Of a DNA stretch of 64,000 nt, positions 37,812 through 46,925 are shown one piece after another. Within the stretch, counting starts at the first letter, position 1, and every line of letters starts with the position of its first letter. The DNA is from Colwellia sp. RSH04 (GTDB taxonomy: Bacteria; Pseudomonadota; Gammaproteobacteria; Enterobacterales; Alteromonadaceae): contig NZ_QXIO01000011.1 in NCBI RefSeq assembly GCF_003545765.1, positions 60,588 through 124,587 of the forward strand, written 5' to 3'. The notes below the pieces were generated by a model that saw nothing but the letters and a program-made list of their open reading frames with translations, searched no databases and was not told the origin of the DNA. The translations under genes were made by a program, and so were the position numbers.

Positions 37812-39077
37812 ATGACTAAATATACCAGCAAGCACATTGAAACTAATGCTATTCATGCAGGAAGAATTAATGATGAACAATTTGGTTCATTAGCGACTCC
37901 TTTATATCAAACCTCAACATTTATATTTGATGATGCTCAACAAGGTGGAGATAGGTTTGCCGGTGAAAGTGAAGGCTATATTTACACTAGGTTAGGAAAC
38001 CCTACAACTCGACAGCTAGAAAAACGTGTCGCAGCCATGGAAGGAATGGATGATGCTGCTGCAACAGCAACAGGGATGGCTGCGGTTTCTGCGGCATTAC
38101 TGACTAACCTTCAGTCAGGCGATCATATGATTTCATCAAAAGCTGTTTACGGCTGCTCATATGCACTTATGAGCCATATGCTGAAAAAATTCAATATTGA
38201 AGTTAGCTTTGTTGATATGACCAACCCAGAAAATATAAGCGCGGCAGTAAAAGAAAATACTAAGCTTATCTTTCTAGAAACCCCGATTAACCCAAACCTT
38301 GTTGTACTCGATTTAGCAAGTATCTGTTCTATCGCTAAAAAGCATAATTTACTCTCAGTTGTTGACAACACCTTTTTAACGCCAGTGCTTCAACAGCCAG
38401 TGAAATTTGGTGCCGATATTGTCATTCATAGTGCTACTAAATATCTAAATGGTCATGGTGATGTTGTGGCAGGTATTGTTTGCAGTAGCTTTGAGATGAT
38501 CAATGAAATCAAAATGACCGCCTTAAAAGATATAGGCGGTACAATTAGCCCGCATGATGCTTGGCTTATTATGCGTGGTTTGAAAACATTACCAATACGC
38601 ATGGATCGCCATTGCAGCAACGCGCAAACTGTTGCTGAATTTTTAGAAAGCCACCCTAATGTTGCAACGGTGTATTACCCAGGTTTAAAAAGTCACCCAG
38701 GAAACAAGTTTATAGGTGAGCAAATGAAAGCAGCGGGTGGTGTTATTGCGTTTGAGCTTAATACTGATTTAACAGGTGGCAGTGATTTTATTAACCGAAT
38801 GAACTTGTTTTCTATCGCAGTTAGTTTAGGTGATGCAGAATCGTTAATACAACATCCTGCTTCGATGACACATTCCCCCTATACACCAGAAGAACGCCAA
38901 GATGCAGGGATAAGTGATAGCTTAATTCGTATTTCAGTGGGTCTTGAAAATGTTGAAGACTTAGTGACAGACTTGAAGCAGTCTCTTGATTTAATTAAAG
39001 TAAAAGCAGTATTTAATGTAAAAACGCCTTCATCTGTAGATACTGACAGCAGCAAACAAACAGTTGATACATTGTAA
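37812..39077 (+). CDS. mdeA: Methionine gamma-lyase
   Basis: A PLP enzyme splitting methionine into methanethiol, 2-oxobutyrate and ammonia. The 421-residue protein follows the Pseudomonas enzyme closely: YTRLGNPTTRQLE, the MGL-diagnostic cysteine in VYGCSYAL (Cys115), the PLP lysine in HSATKYLNGHGD (Lys210), SPHDAWLIMRGLKTL and SLGDAESLIQHPASMTHSPY. The Cys separates it from cystathionine gamma-synthase and beta-lyase. It is monocistronic, divergent from a TyrR-type regulator, with a hairpin terminator at 39094. The C-terminal tail of about 20 residues is non-conserved. Confidence 0.9.
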   Translation: MTKYTSKHIETNAIHAGRINDEQFGSLATPLYQTSTFIFDDAQQGGDRFAGESEGYIYTRLGNPTTRQLEKRVAAMEGMDDAAATATGMAAVSAALLTNLQSGDHMISSKAVYGCSYALMSHMLKKFNIEVSFVDMTNPENISAAVKENTKLIFLETPINPNLVVLDLASICSIAKKHNLLSVVDNTFLTPVLQQPVKFGADIVIHSATKYLNGHGDVVAGIVCSSFEMINEIKMTALKDIGGTISPHDAWLIMRGLKTLPIRMDRHCSNAQTVAEFLESHPNVATVYYPGLKSHPGNKFIGEQMKAAGGVIAFELNTDLTGGSDFINRMNLFSIAVSLGDAESLIQHPASMTHSPYTPEERQDAGISDSLIRISVGLENVEDLVTDLKQSLDLIKVKAVFNVKTPSSVDTDSSKQTVDTL

Positions 39078-39093
39078 TACCAATCCGTATGAA

Positions 39094-39122
39094 AAAGCTC
39101 AGCTACTGAGAAGCTGAGCTTT
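39094..39122 (+). terminator. Hairpin terminator after methionine gamma-lyase
   Basis: AAAGCTCAGCT and AGCTGAGCTTT around a 7-base loop, 17 bp after the stop. The T-tract is short, but the stem is strong and could serve both strands. Confidence 0.65.
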
Positions 39123-39186
39123 GTCTAGTTAACCTCTACCTTAAAATCGCGCTAAACTGTTACTTATTACCTATTACCTATAACGT

Positions 39187-39657
39187 TTAACTGGCAATAA
39201 TAACGGATAATCCTGGTAATAACTTTTCTTTAAGTGTGGCTAATTCAGCATCACTGTATGGTTTTAGCGGTAGTTGTCCCCAAATAGGCTTTGGCCATGA
39301 AACATCTGTTGTATAACGAACAACATGATGAACATGTAACTGTTCAACAACATTACCCAGCGCTGCAACATTCATTTTATCGCCGTTAAATACTTGCATC
39401 AGCAACTCGCTAATTAAGCTTGACTCATTTTGCAGTTGCTGCTGCTGTTGCCAGTTTAATTGATAGGCATCTTTTATATTATTGACCTTAGGCACCAATA
39501 TAAACCAAGGGTACTGACTATCGTTGCATAATAGTAATTTAGATAACGGTAATTCAGCTATTGTTATACAGTCTTGCTGTAATTGTGCGTGTAAAATAAA
39601 ATCATCATCTATCAGTAACTCTTGCTCGTCATTCTGTTCAATGGTTGAATCTGTCAT
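39187..39657 (-). CDS. HIT-domain protein
   Basis: A 156-residue histidine-triad-superfamily protein. The family region reads ALGNVVEQLHVHHVVRYTTD, followed by WPKPIWGQLP. The strict HxHxHxx triad is modified (HVHHVV lacks the third histidine in register), as in a gammaproteobacterial subfamily I recall, so nucleotide hydrolysis is uncertain. It starts 4 bases after the rbgA-like gene and is probably cotranscribed. Confidence 0.82.
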   Translation of the reverse strand: MTDSTIEQNDEQELLIDDDFILHAQLQQDCITIAELPLSKLLLCNDSQYPWFILVPKVNNIKDAYQLNWQQQQQLQNESSLISELLMQVFNGDKMNVAALGNVVEQLHVHHVVRYTTDVSWPKPIWGQLPLKPYSDAELATLKEKLLPGLSVIIAS

Positions 39658-39661
39658 CTTA

Positions 39662-40594
39662 TTACCTTTTATTTTTACGTCCCCTGCCGCGTGCTAATTT
39701 TTTAGCTTCTCGTGCAGCAATACGTTTTTCTTCCAGTTCAGCGAAGTGAATGTTTTCTTTATTAATCATTTCTGGTAATTCAAATGACAATGCACCTAAC
39801 GTCTTGTCTCGGATTTCATTAATTAAGATCACCGACGCTTTATGTAAATCAACTCTGCCACCACTTTTAACACAGCCTCTTACGCGACCTAGCGCTTCAA
39901 TTAACTCTTCTTCATGTTCTGGTAGCTCTTTAAGCTTGTAACGTTCTAGTAAACGTTCAGGGTATATCTCTAACAAATATTCAGCAGCAAAATACGCTAT
40001 TTCATCATGGTCAAATGCGGTATCTTTTACAGCCCCAGAAACAGCTAAGCGATAACCACTATTTTCATTGGCTATTTTTGGCCAAAGCATTCCTGGTGTA
40101 TCAAATAAATATAGCCCTTCTTCTAACCTGATCCTTTGCTGTCCTTTAGTTACGGCAGGCTCGTTACCTACTTTCGCTTTCGCTTTACCAACCAAAGTAT
40201 TGATCAATGTTGATTTACCAACGTTTGGAATACCCATGATCACGGCATTTATTTGTTTACCTGGCTCATCTTTATTCGGCACTAACTTACGAATTAAAGT
40301 AGGAATAGTTTTCGCAATACTTGGATTCTCTGTCGTTAACGCAATGGCTTTAACATTGTGTTGTGATTCTAAATAATCTAACCAAACTTGAGTAATTTTA
40401 GGATCAGCTAAATCACTTTTATTTAAAATTTTAATTAGCGGTTTATCACCGCGTATTTCGGTGATCATCGGGTTTTCACTACTGAAAGGGAGTCGCGCGT
40501 CACATACTTCAATTACCACGTCAATTTGCGGTAATATTTCTTTAATTTCTTTTTGCGCTTTATGCATGTGGCCTGGAAACCAGTTAATCGCCAT
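39662..40594 (-). CDS. rbgA: Ribosome biogenesis GTPase YlqF/RbgA
   Basis: A circularly permuted GTPase for late 50S assembly. ATG 40594 (MAINWFPGHMHKAQKEI, 310 residues) is the family start; a longer reading from 40648 adds 18 non-homologous residues. The G motifs occur in permuted order: NKSD (G4), then GIPNVGKST (G1) and DTPGMLWP (G3). A helical C-terminal domain ends in a basic tail (KKLARGRGRKNKR). It pairs with the HIT gene. Confidence 0.92.
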   Translation of the reverse strand: MAINWFPGHMHKAQKEIKEILPQIDVVIEVCDARLPFSSENPMITEIRGDKPLIKILNKSDLADPKITQVWLDYLESQHNVKAIALTTENPSIAKTIPTLIRKLVPNKDEPGKQINAVIMGIPNVGKSTLINTLVGKAKAKVGNEPAVTKGQQRIRLEEGLYLFDTPGMLWPKIANENSGYRLAVSGAVKDTAFDHDEIAYFAAEYLLEIYPERLLERYKLKELPEHEEELIEALGRVRGCVKSGGRVDLHKASVILINEIRDKTLGALSFELPEMINKENIHFAELEEKRIAAREAKKLARGRGRKNKR

Positions 40595-40674
40595 GATATT
40601 CCTAATGAACAAAGGGAGAGTTGGCGCAATTTTAGCGTTAAAAAGCACAAAAATAAATAACTCTATTACGTTGG

Positions 40675-41634
40675 CTAACTATTGAGCTGCCTTATTTTAT
40701 ATTGGCTAGGGCTATAACCGTAAAATAGCTTAAAGCAGCGACTAAAGTGACTTGTATTTATAAAACCTAATTCAAAGCAGCATTGTGTTACTGTTTTGCC
40801 AGCCTTTAACAAGTTTGCCGCTTTATATAAACGCCTTTGCTGCTGAAAGGCAATTGGGCTACACCCCATGTGCTGCTTAAAGTCATTAAAAAACTTAGTT
40901 CTACTCATGCAAGCTAAGCGTGCTAAAAAATCAATATCAAGATGTTCACTTAGATGTTGCTCTATATAATTAACTACGGCACTCAAGCCATTAATTTCAG
41001 GCTCTTTTTGACAGAACGATAATAGAAATTCTCGAGTTTGATGATGTAATAAGCGTATAACCAGTTCAGAAACAGCTAATGAAATCATCGCACTACGCTC
41101 ACTATGATTCTCGCCATATATTTGCACAATACGATTTAAAACCGCTTGTGTTTGAGTATTGTGGTGTGTATGAACAAGGTTATGCTGATATTGCCAATGA
41201 CCAAAAGTTTGATCGAGTGATTGCTGCGCATTAAGTGAGTCAGCAACTTGGTTTACCCTATCTTTAGAGATCTCAATCGCTAAACAGGTTGTCGGTTGAG
41301 ATAACTTTGCTGTTGGAAAGTCTATTTCAACTTGGCTATTGGGAGTCATAATAAATGACTCGTGCGGCAGGAAATCACTGTCGAAATTTTCTGTATTACT
41401 GTGCATGACTTTTTTACCTGTCACCATGGCGCAAAACAATAACTGATCCGATTTCAACTGAACTCTATCGGCTTTTTGGTAAGTATCATAAATACTTAAC
41501 TCTGATTCAGGGCCCGCAAAGCTTATTTTATTTTCAACTAAAACTTGAGGAGTATTTCTCGTTTTATCAATAACCTGAGTAATCATACTTATGTCTTCCA
41601 TGGAGGTTGATTCACTTTCTGAACTAGCAGACAA
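40675..41634 (-). CDS. AraC-family transcriptional regulator
   Basis: A 319-residue regulator with an N-terminal cupin-like sensing region and a C-terminal AraC HTH pair (about 215-315): HLDIDFLARLACMSRTKFFN and VTQCCFELGFINTSHFSRCF ending YGYSPSQYK. It is divergent from the ExaC-like aldehyde dehydrogenase with a 127-bp shared promoter region, so it likely controls that gene. The N-terminal region matches the type found beside aldehyde and alcohol dehydrogenase genes. The inducer is unknown. Confidence 0.88.
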   Translation of the reverse strand: MSASSESESTSMEDISMITQVIDKTRNTPQVLVENKISFAGPESELSIYDTYQKADRVQLKSDQLLFCAMVTGKKVMHSNTENFDSDFLPHESFIMTPNSQVEIDFPTAKLSQPTTCLAIEISKDRVNQVADSLNAQQSLDQTFGHWQYQHNLVHTHHNTQTQAVLNRIVQIYGENHSERSAMISLAVSELVIRLLHHQTREFLLSFCQKEPEINGLSAVVNYIEQHLSEHLDIDFLARLACMSRTKFFNDFKQHMGCSPIAFQQQRRLYKAANLLKAGKTVTQCCFELGFINTSHFSRCFKLFYGYSPSQYKIRQLNS

Positions 41635-41761
41635 GTATTTTGAATTTACAGCACAGTTAAAAGAACAGTAATTGTCTAAGGTTAACTTTGTTGCCTTAAA
41701 CCAACTAAAAAATAACCAATAAAAAAGAAAAATTCAACGAAAATTGTATTGAGGAAGGATT

Positions 41762-43282
41762 ATGATTTATACCACGCCAGGTACAGAAGGTGCTGTAATT
41801 AACTTTAAAACACGCTATCAAAACTTTATTGGTGGCCAATGGGTAGAGCCACAAAATGGAAAGTATTTCGACAATGTAAGCCCTGTAAATGGCAAACCGT
41901 TTTGTCAAATACCACAATCAGACAGGCAAGATATTGAGCTAGCATTAGACGCCGCCCATAAAGCTAAAGATGCATGGGGGACGACTTCTGTTACCGAGCG
42001 TTCAAATATATTATTAAAAATTGCCGATCGAATTGAACAAAACCTAGAACTACTCGCAGTAGCCGAAACATGGGATAACGGTAAAGCCGTTCGTGAAACC
42101 TTAGCAGCAGATGTACCTTTAGCAGTCGATCATTTTCGATATTTTGCAGGTTGTTTACGTGCGCAAGAAGGCTCAATTGGTGAAATAGATGAAATGACTG
42201 TTTCTTATCACTACCATGAACCATTGGGTGTGGTTGGACAAATTATTCCTTGGAACTTCCCTTTGCTGATGGCTGCATGGAAACTTGCACCAGCATTAGC
42301 GGCAGGCAATTGTATTGTATTAAAACCCGCTGAACAAACGCCAGCGTCAATACTTATTTTAATGGAACTTATTGAAGACTTACTACCTGCAGGTGTGCTA
42401 AACATTGTAAACGGCTTTGGTGCTGAAGCAGGTCAAGCACTTGCCACCAGTAAACGTATTGCCAAAATAGCTTTTACCGGTTCAACGCCTGTCGGATCTC
42501 ATATTTTAAAATGCGCTGCTGAAAATATAATACCGTCTACAGTCGAGCTAGGAGGAAAATCTCCAAACATTTTCTTTAATGATGTTCTTGAGCAAGAAGA
42601 TGAATATTTAAGTAAATGCATCGAAGGAGCAGTACTGGCTTACTTTAACCAAGGTGAAGTATGTACCTGCCCATCTCGTTTACTTATTCAAGAAGACGCC
42701 TATCCCAAATTTATTGAAATGGTTATTGAACGAACAAAAGCCATTAAACGTGGTAACCCCTTAGATACCGATACTATGGTGGGGGCACAAGCGTCACAAG
42801 AGCAATTTGATAAGATACTTTCATACATTGATATTGGTAAAAAAGAAGGCGCGCAATTATTAATGGGCGGCGATGTTGAGCAAGTTAGCGCTGAATTTAA
42901 TAGCGGCTTTTATATTCAACCCACCTTATTAAAAGGTGATAATGACATGCGGGTGTTCCAAGAAGAGATTTTTGGCCCTGTTATTTCGGTTACTACTTTT
43001 AAGGATGAAGCCCATGCTCTTGAAATAGCGAACAGTTCGGAGTTTGGTTTAGGTGCAGGAGTTTGGACTAGAGATACCAATCTTGCCTATAGAATGGGAA
43101 GAAAAATACAAGCAGGTAGAGTTTGGACTAATTGCTATCATATGTACCCTGCTCATGCTGCTTTTGGCGGCTATAAAAAATCGGGTGTTGGTCGAGAAAC
43201 ACACAAAATGGCACTTGAGCACTATCAACAAACCAAAAACGTATTAACGAGTTATGATGTAAACCCATTAGGATTTTTTTAG
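41762..43282 (+). CDS. exaC: NAD-dependent acetaldehyde dehydrogenase, ExaC type
   Basis: A 506-residue aldehyde dehydrogenase nearly collinear with Pseudomonas ExaC ([19 protein letters not shown]; end [14 protein letters not shown]). The active-site Glu is in VELGGKSPN and the nucleophilic Cys in [11 protein letters not shown], near residue 300; the Rossmann motif is FTGSTPVGS. It oxidises acetaldehyde or related aldehydes to acids. AGGAAGG precedes the ATG. It is monocistronic, with a terminator at 43309, and probably regulated by the divergent AraC protein. Confidence 0.93.
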   Translation: MIYTTPGTEGAVINFKTRYQNFIGGQWVEPQNGKYFDNVSPVNGKPFCQIPQSDRQDIELALDAAHKAKDAWGTTSVTERSNILLKIADRIEQNLELLAVAETWDNGKAVRETLAADVPLAVDHFRYFAGCLRAQEGSIGEIDEMTVSYHYHEPLGVVGQIIPWNFPLLMAAWKLAPALAAGNCIVLKPAEQTPASILILMELIEDLLPAGVLNIVNGFGAEAGQALATSKRIAKIAFTGSTPVGSHILKCAAENIIPSTVELGGKSPNIFFNDVLEQEDEYLSKCIEGAVLAYFNQGEVCTCPSRLLIQEDAYPKFIEMVIERTKAIKRGNPLDTDTMVGAQASQEQFDKILSYIDIGKKEGAQLLMGGDVEQVSAEFNSGFYIQPTLLKGDNDMRVFQEEIFGPVISVTTFKDEAHALEIANSSEFGLGAGVWTRDTNLAYRMGRKIQAGRVWTNCYHMYPAHAAFGGYKKSGVGRETHKMALEHYQQTKNVLTSYDVNPLGFF

Positions 43283-43308
43283 CTGACTTAACATCACGTT
43301 GATATACT

Positions 43309-43344
43309 AAAACGCGAGAAGGCATTGTCTTACTCGCGTTTTTT
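43309..43344 (+). terminator. Rho-independent terminator after exaC
   Basis: AAAACGCGAG and CTCGCGTTTT around a 14-base loop, followed by TTTT. Confidence 0.88.
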
Positions 43345-43410
43345 CTGGCTAAACCATTCAGAATTGATGATAATAAAAATTCTTTTTGTTTAGAGTAATC
43401 ATTAGTTTTC

Positions 43411-44202
43411 ATGAGTAAAAAATTTTACGTCGTTTGGAAAGGCGCCAAAACAGGCATTTTCACTAGTTGGCCAGAAGTTCAAAAGTATACCGCTGGGCGA
43501 TCTGATGCCCAATTCATGGGGTTTGAATCAAAGCAAGCCGCTGAATCTGCTTTTGCTTCAACTTATACTAAAGCATTAATGCAACGTTCATTACAAAATG
43601 GCGGCGCTAAGAAAGCTCCAGCTAAGAAAGCCATGGCAAAAGCAACACAAGATAATGTCGCTGCTGATATTGAAATTTATTGTGATGGCGCATGTTCACC
43701 AAATCCTGGAAAATCAGGTACGGGGTTAGCCGTTTATGAAAGATCTAATAATACATTATCTTTAACGGCACTATATTATGGCTTATACCAAGAAATGGGC
43801 ACCAATAATACTGCCGAATTAAATGGTTTATTATCTGCTTTTAAACTAACTCAACACATTTTAAATAACGCTTCAACACCAAAGAAAGTGATGATTTTAT
43901 CTGATTCAAAATACTCAATTGATTGCATCACTAAGTGGGCAAAAGGTTGGCAAGCAAAAGGTTGGACTCGAGGTAAAGGCGAAGAGATTAAAAACCTTGA
44001 AACAATTAAAACCTGCTACACCTTATACCAAAAATTGAAAAGTAACATCAGTATTGCTCATGTTAAAGGTCATGCTGATATAGAGGGAAATGAGCTTTCT
44101 GATCGTATGGCAGTACTCGCTAGAAAAGAGAAACAAGTTAAGCTCACACCCTATACTGGCGAACTCAACATTAAAAAAATTCTCGCTATGGAATCAGGTT
44201 AA
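43411..44202 (+). CDS. rnhA: Ribonuclease HI with N-terminal hybrid-binding domain
   Basis: Degrades RNA in RNA-DNA hybrids. The 263-residue protein has an N-terminal caulimovirus-viroplasmin/RNase H1 hybrid-binding domain (KFYVVWKGAKTGIFTSWPEV, FESKQAAESAF), an Ala/Lys-rich linker (about 68-82) and the RNase H domain. The catalytic acids are in YCDGACSPNPG, NNTAELNGL, LSDSKYSI and GNELSDRMA. This two-domain form is closer to eukaryotic RNase H1 than to the single-domain E. coli enzyme. The MFS gene starts 2 bp after its stop. Confidence 0.92.
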   Translation: MSKKFYVVWKGAKTGIFTSWPEVQKYTAGRSDAQFMGFESKQAAESAFASTYTKALMQRSLQNGGAKKAPAKKAMAKATQDNVAADIEIYCDGACSPNPGKSGTGLAVYERSNNTLSLTALYYGLYQEMGTNNTAELNGLLSAFKLTQHILNNASTPKKVMILSDSKYSIDCITKWAKGWQAKGWTRGKGEEIKNLETIKTCYTLYQKLKSNISIAHVKGHADIEGNELSDRMAVLARKEKQVKLTPYTGELNIKKILAMESG

Positions 44203-44204
44203 CC

Positions 44205-45473
44205 GTGCTAAGTTATATATTTATCGTTTTAGCATTACTGCTATGCACATCATTACTGTTAACAAAAATATTCAGCTTACCGCGCAATATTAGCTTACTC
44301 TTTATTGCGCAGCCTCTTGTTGGATGTTCAGCCCCTATTATTGTTTTTATTGGCGGTATTTTATCTAGCCAGATGGCTAGTGATCCTTCTATGGCAACCT
44401 TACCCATTACCTTAATGATTCTTGGTGTGGCATCAGCCTCTATTCCTGCTGCTATGTTAGCAAAACGAAAAGGCAGAAAGTTTGCCATTTTAACCGGGTT
44501 GAGTTGCTCTTTAAGCGCCGCTTTTTTAGCTGCCTTAGCCGCTTATCAACTTAACTTTACATTATTTGCGATCGCCAGCTTAATGTTTGGTATCGGTGGT
44601 GCTTTCACTCATCAACTACGTTTCGCTGCAATTGAAAGTAGCGCTAGCAGCAATGATATTCCCAAAGTATTGTCTATATTAATGTTAAGCGGTGTATTCG
44701 CAGCATTTCTGGGCCCTGAAACCGCGGTAGCGGCTAAAGAATGGATAGCATCGCCTCATGGCTATGTAGGCTCATTCTTACTCCTTGCATTGCTTATTTC
44801 CTCTGCCATGCTACTAATAACTTTCTTCAAAAACCCAAGCATTAACCATGAAGAAACCACTGGCGAAGCTAGACCATTATCTGCCATTCTTAGCCAACCA
44901 ATTTTTATAGTGTCAATATGTTCAGCGACTATCGGTTATGCGTTGATGAGCTATTTAATGACGGCGACTCCATTAAGCATGCACCATATGCAAGGACACA
45001 GCTTGCACGATACAAAATGGGTTATCCAAAGCCATATTGCTGCCATGTATATTCCCTCATTATTTGCACCTTGGTTAATTAAGAAATTCGCGCTGAAAGG
45101 TATCTTAGTTCTTGGAACATTAATCTACAGTGTTGTAGCAATAGTTGCTCTTTCGGGGCAGCATGTTATGCATTATTGGTGGGCACTAATGCTGCTAGGG
45201 GTTGGTTGGAATTTTTTATTCTTAACTGGAACCTCACTGCTTCCGCAAAGTTATCAAGCCACTGAAAGGCATAAAGTACAAGCAACAAATGATTTTATTC
45301 TTTTTGGTTTTCAAGCACTAGCTTCACTGATGGCAGGTTGGGTTTTGTTTAGTGCTGGCTGGCAATGGGTTGTATTATCTAGCCTACCCTTTATTATTAT
45401 TCTATATTTTGTTGCTGGCTATTACTGTTTTAGTAAATCAACACAAATGACAAATAAACCCACTCACAATTAA
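44205..45473 (+). CDS. MFS transporter
   Basis: A 422-residue polytopic protein starting at GTG 44205, with about twelve membrane segments and the MFS loop motif LAKRKGRKFAILTG between segments 2 and 3. It looks like a drug- or metabolite-type MFS permease; the substrate cannot be read. It starts 2 bp after rnhA, so it is probably cotranscribed, though no functional link is evident. Confidence 0.85.
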   Translation: MLSYIFIVLALLLCTSLLLTKIFSLPRNISLLFIAQPLVGCSAPIIVFIGGILSSQMASDPSMATLPITLMILGVASASIPAAMLAKRKGRKFAILTGLSCSLSAAFLAALAAYQLNFTLFAIASLMFGIGGAFTHQLRFAAIESSASSNDIPKVLSILMLSGVFAAFLGPETAVAAKEWIASPHGYVGSFLLLALLISSAMLLITFFKNPSINHEETTGEARPLSAILSQPIFIVSICSATIGYALMSYLMTATPLSMHHMQGHSLHDTKWVIQSHIAAMYIPSLFAPWLIKKFALKGILVLGTLIYSVVAIVALSGQHVMHYWWALMLLGVGWNFLFLTGTSLLPQSYQATERHKVQATNDFILFGFQALASLMAGWVLFSAGWQWVVLSSLPFIIILYFVAGYYCFSKSTQMTNKPTHN

Positions 45474-45484
45474 AGGAGTAAATT

Positions 45485-45721
45485 ATGAGCAATGGCGTGA
45501 TGGTTATTGTTTTGGTATCTGTTATTTTTGGTGTGCTTTATGAAATGTATAAAAAGCATTTAGAATTTAAAAGCAAAACACTTAAATATAATCAAAATAA
45601 TGATGAGCATAACAACGAATTAAAGCACCAAGTAGCGCAATTAACAAAACGAGTGCAAACGCTAGAAAAAATTGTGACTGATGAAGGGTATCAAGTCCAA
45701 AAAGATATCAACAACTTATAG
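45485..45721 (+). CDS. Small membrane-anchored coiled-coil protein, PspB-like
   Basis: A 78-residue protein with one N-terminal membrane helix (VMVIVLVSVIFGVLYEMY) and a C-terminal coiled coil (LKHQVAQLTKRVQTLEKIV). The layout resembles phage-shock protein B, and similar small proteins occur in Alteromonadales. AAAGGAG precedes the ATG. No pspA or pspC lies nearby; a LiaF-like protein is encoded 1.2 kb away on the other strand. Assignment to the envelope-stress response is tentative. Confidence 0.7.
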   Translation: MSNGVMVIVLVSVIFGVLYEMYKKHLEFKSKTLKYNQNNDEHNNELKHQVAQLTKRVQTLEKIVTDEGYQVQKDINNL

Positions 45722-45740
45722 CAATAAAAGCCATTATTCT

Positions 45741-45947
45741 ATGAAGCTTATAATGAAGACAGCGTTTGATAACCTCAGGTTGAGTCCATTTCATAGTTAT
45801 GAAACAGACACTAATGGTGATAAACAAGTCGTTAAGATTTACTGTGGTGAATTACTCATTGCGAAAAAAGTAAAATTAAAAAAGTCTATTCGTTATTTCG
45901 GTGTGAAAAATTACCAAGAATATTTATCACCAGAGACAAGCGAATAA
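45741..45947 (+). CDS. Hypothetical small protein
   Basis: A 68-residue basic protein from ATG 45741 (MKLIMKTAFDNLRLSPFHSY; ATG 45753 is an alternative). A longer in-frame reading begins inside the preceding gene and is unlikely. No domain, signal peptide or membrane segment is recognised; the composition (YCGELLIAKKVKLKKSIRYF) suggests a small beta-rich protein. It follows the PspB-like gene by 19 bp. Confidence 0.5.
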   Translation: MKLIMKTAFDNLRLSPFHSYETDTNGDKQVVKIYCGELLIAKKVKLKKSIRYFGVKNYQEYLSPETSE

Positions 45948-45988
45948 AAAGATCTACCTTTCTTAGGGCGGATTAACCTTTGTTGATA

Positions 45989-46333
45989 CTACTTTTTCAG
46001 CATTGATTTTAGATCGGCAAACGGGTTATACGTAGCAGTATCTTGATTGGTTTCACCCGCTTTGACTTCTGTTTGGTATTGAGCATGTTCAGTATATTTA
46101 GCATGCTCATTATCATGACAATAAATACACAATAACTCCCAGTTACTGCCATCATTAGGGTTATTAGTATGATCATGATCCATATGATGAACCGTTAGCT
46201 CTTTAATATTTGAATACTCAAACTCACGGGCACAACGGCCACAAACCCACGGAAATAATTTTAATGCGCGGTCACGATAACCTTTTTCTTGTTGCTTGTA
46301 GTGGGCACTCGTGCCAAAACGATCTGAAGACAT
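45989..46333 (-). CDS. yajD: YajD-family HNH nuclease
   Basis: A 114-residue protein similar to E. coli YajD. The HNH region includes CGRCAREFEYS, LTVHHMDHDHTNNPNDGSNW and LLCIYCHDNEH: two CxxC metal pairs around the catalytic histidines. The physiological role is unknown; it is common in the chromosome core rather than in phage only. Confidence 0.9.
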   Translation of the reverse strand: MSSDRFGTSAHYKQQEKGYRDRALKLFPWVCGRCAREFEYSNIKELTVHHMDHDHTNNPNDGSNWELLCIYCHDNEHAKYTEHAQYQTEVKAGETNQDTATYNPFADLKSMLKK

Positions 46334-46406
46334 ATGCTAACTTTACATTCTTAAAAATTGTAGTGTATTGCTAAGCCATTTAGATAGCAATAAGTGCTAA
46401 AGATAA

Positions 46407-46817
46407 TTAATCATCCAATGTATTAATTTCACTCTCTGTTTGCTTAGATAATAAAGCCATTGTTTTGCCATGAGGTATGGGTAGGCGGGTTTTTGGATCA
46501 ACTTGGACAAAAACAATATCATCAGCTAGACAAATTGTTTTTTTCGTGGCTTTATTTCTAACTAAGCAAGTAATCGTAATTGAAGTTCTACCTACTTTTT
46601 TTGTTTCTAAACCAAACTCAACTACATCACCTTGTAACGCTGCCGATTCAAAACTAATTTCGCCAATGTGTTTAGTTACTAAGCAATTCGTTTCTAATTT
46701 ACAAATGGCATAAATAGCCGCTTCTTCGTCAATCCACTCTAATGCTCTGCCTCCAAATAAAGAGTTGGCATAGTTCAAATCATTTGGCATAACGAGTCGT
46801 CTAGAAAGAAAGCGCAT
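46407..46817 (-). CDS. Acyl-CoA thioesterase, YciA-like hotdog fold
   Basis: A 136-residue single hotdog-domain protein. MPNDLNYANSLFGGRALEWIDEEAA carries the usual Asn-Gly catalytic region, followed by SFESAALQGDVVEFGLETKK and GRTSITITCLVRN. It probably hydrolyses acyl-CoA; the preferred chain length is unknown. It is monocistronic. Confidence 0.87.
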   Translation of the reverse strand: MRFLSRRLVMPNDLNYANSLFGGRALEWIDEEAAIYAICKLETNCLVTKHIGEISFESAALQGDVVEFGLETKKVGRTSITITCLVRNKATKKTICLADDIVFVQVDPKTRLPIPHGKTMALLSKQTESEINTLDD

Positions 46818-46925
46818 AATAAACCTTTATTAATAATAAATTAATGTAATAACCTGAGCTTAGGTTATGAAGTTCTATTATAGCAACCTACATTTTTAGA
46901 GCCAATACTCTAGCTCTAAATATAT

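Noticed and set aside
37812..39077. Calling the PLP enzyme cystathionine gamma-synthase or beta-lyase
   Set aside because: The YGC cysteine and the GDAESLIQHPASMTHSPY stretch match methionine gamma-lyase better.
43128..43412. A minus-strand ORF over the exaC 3' end and terminator
   Set aside because: It runs through a clear terminator hairpin and the antisense of ExaC.
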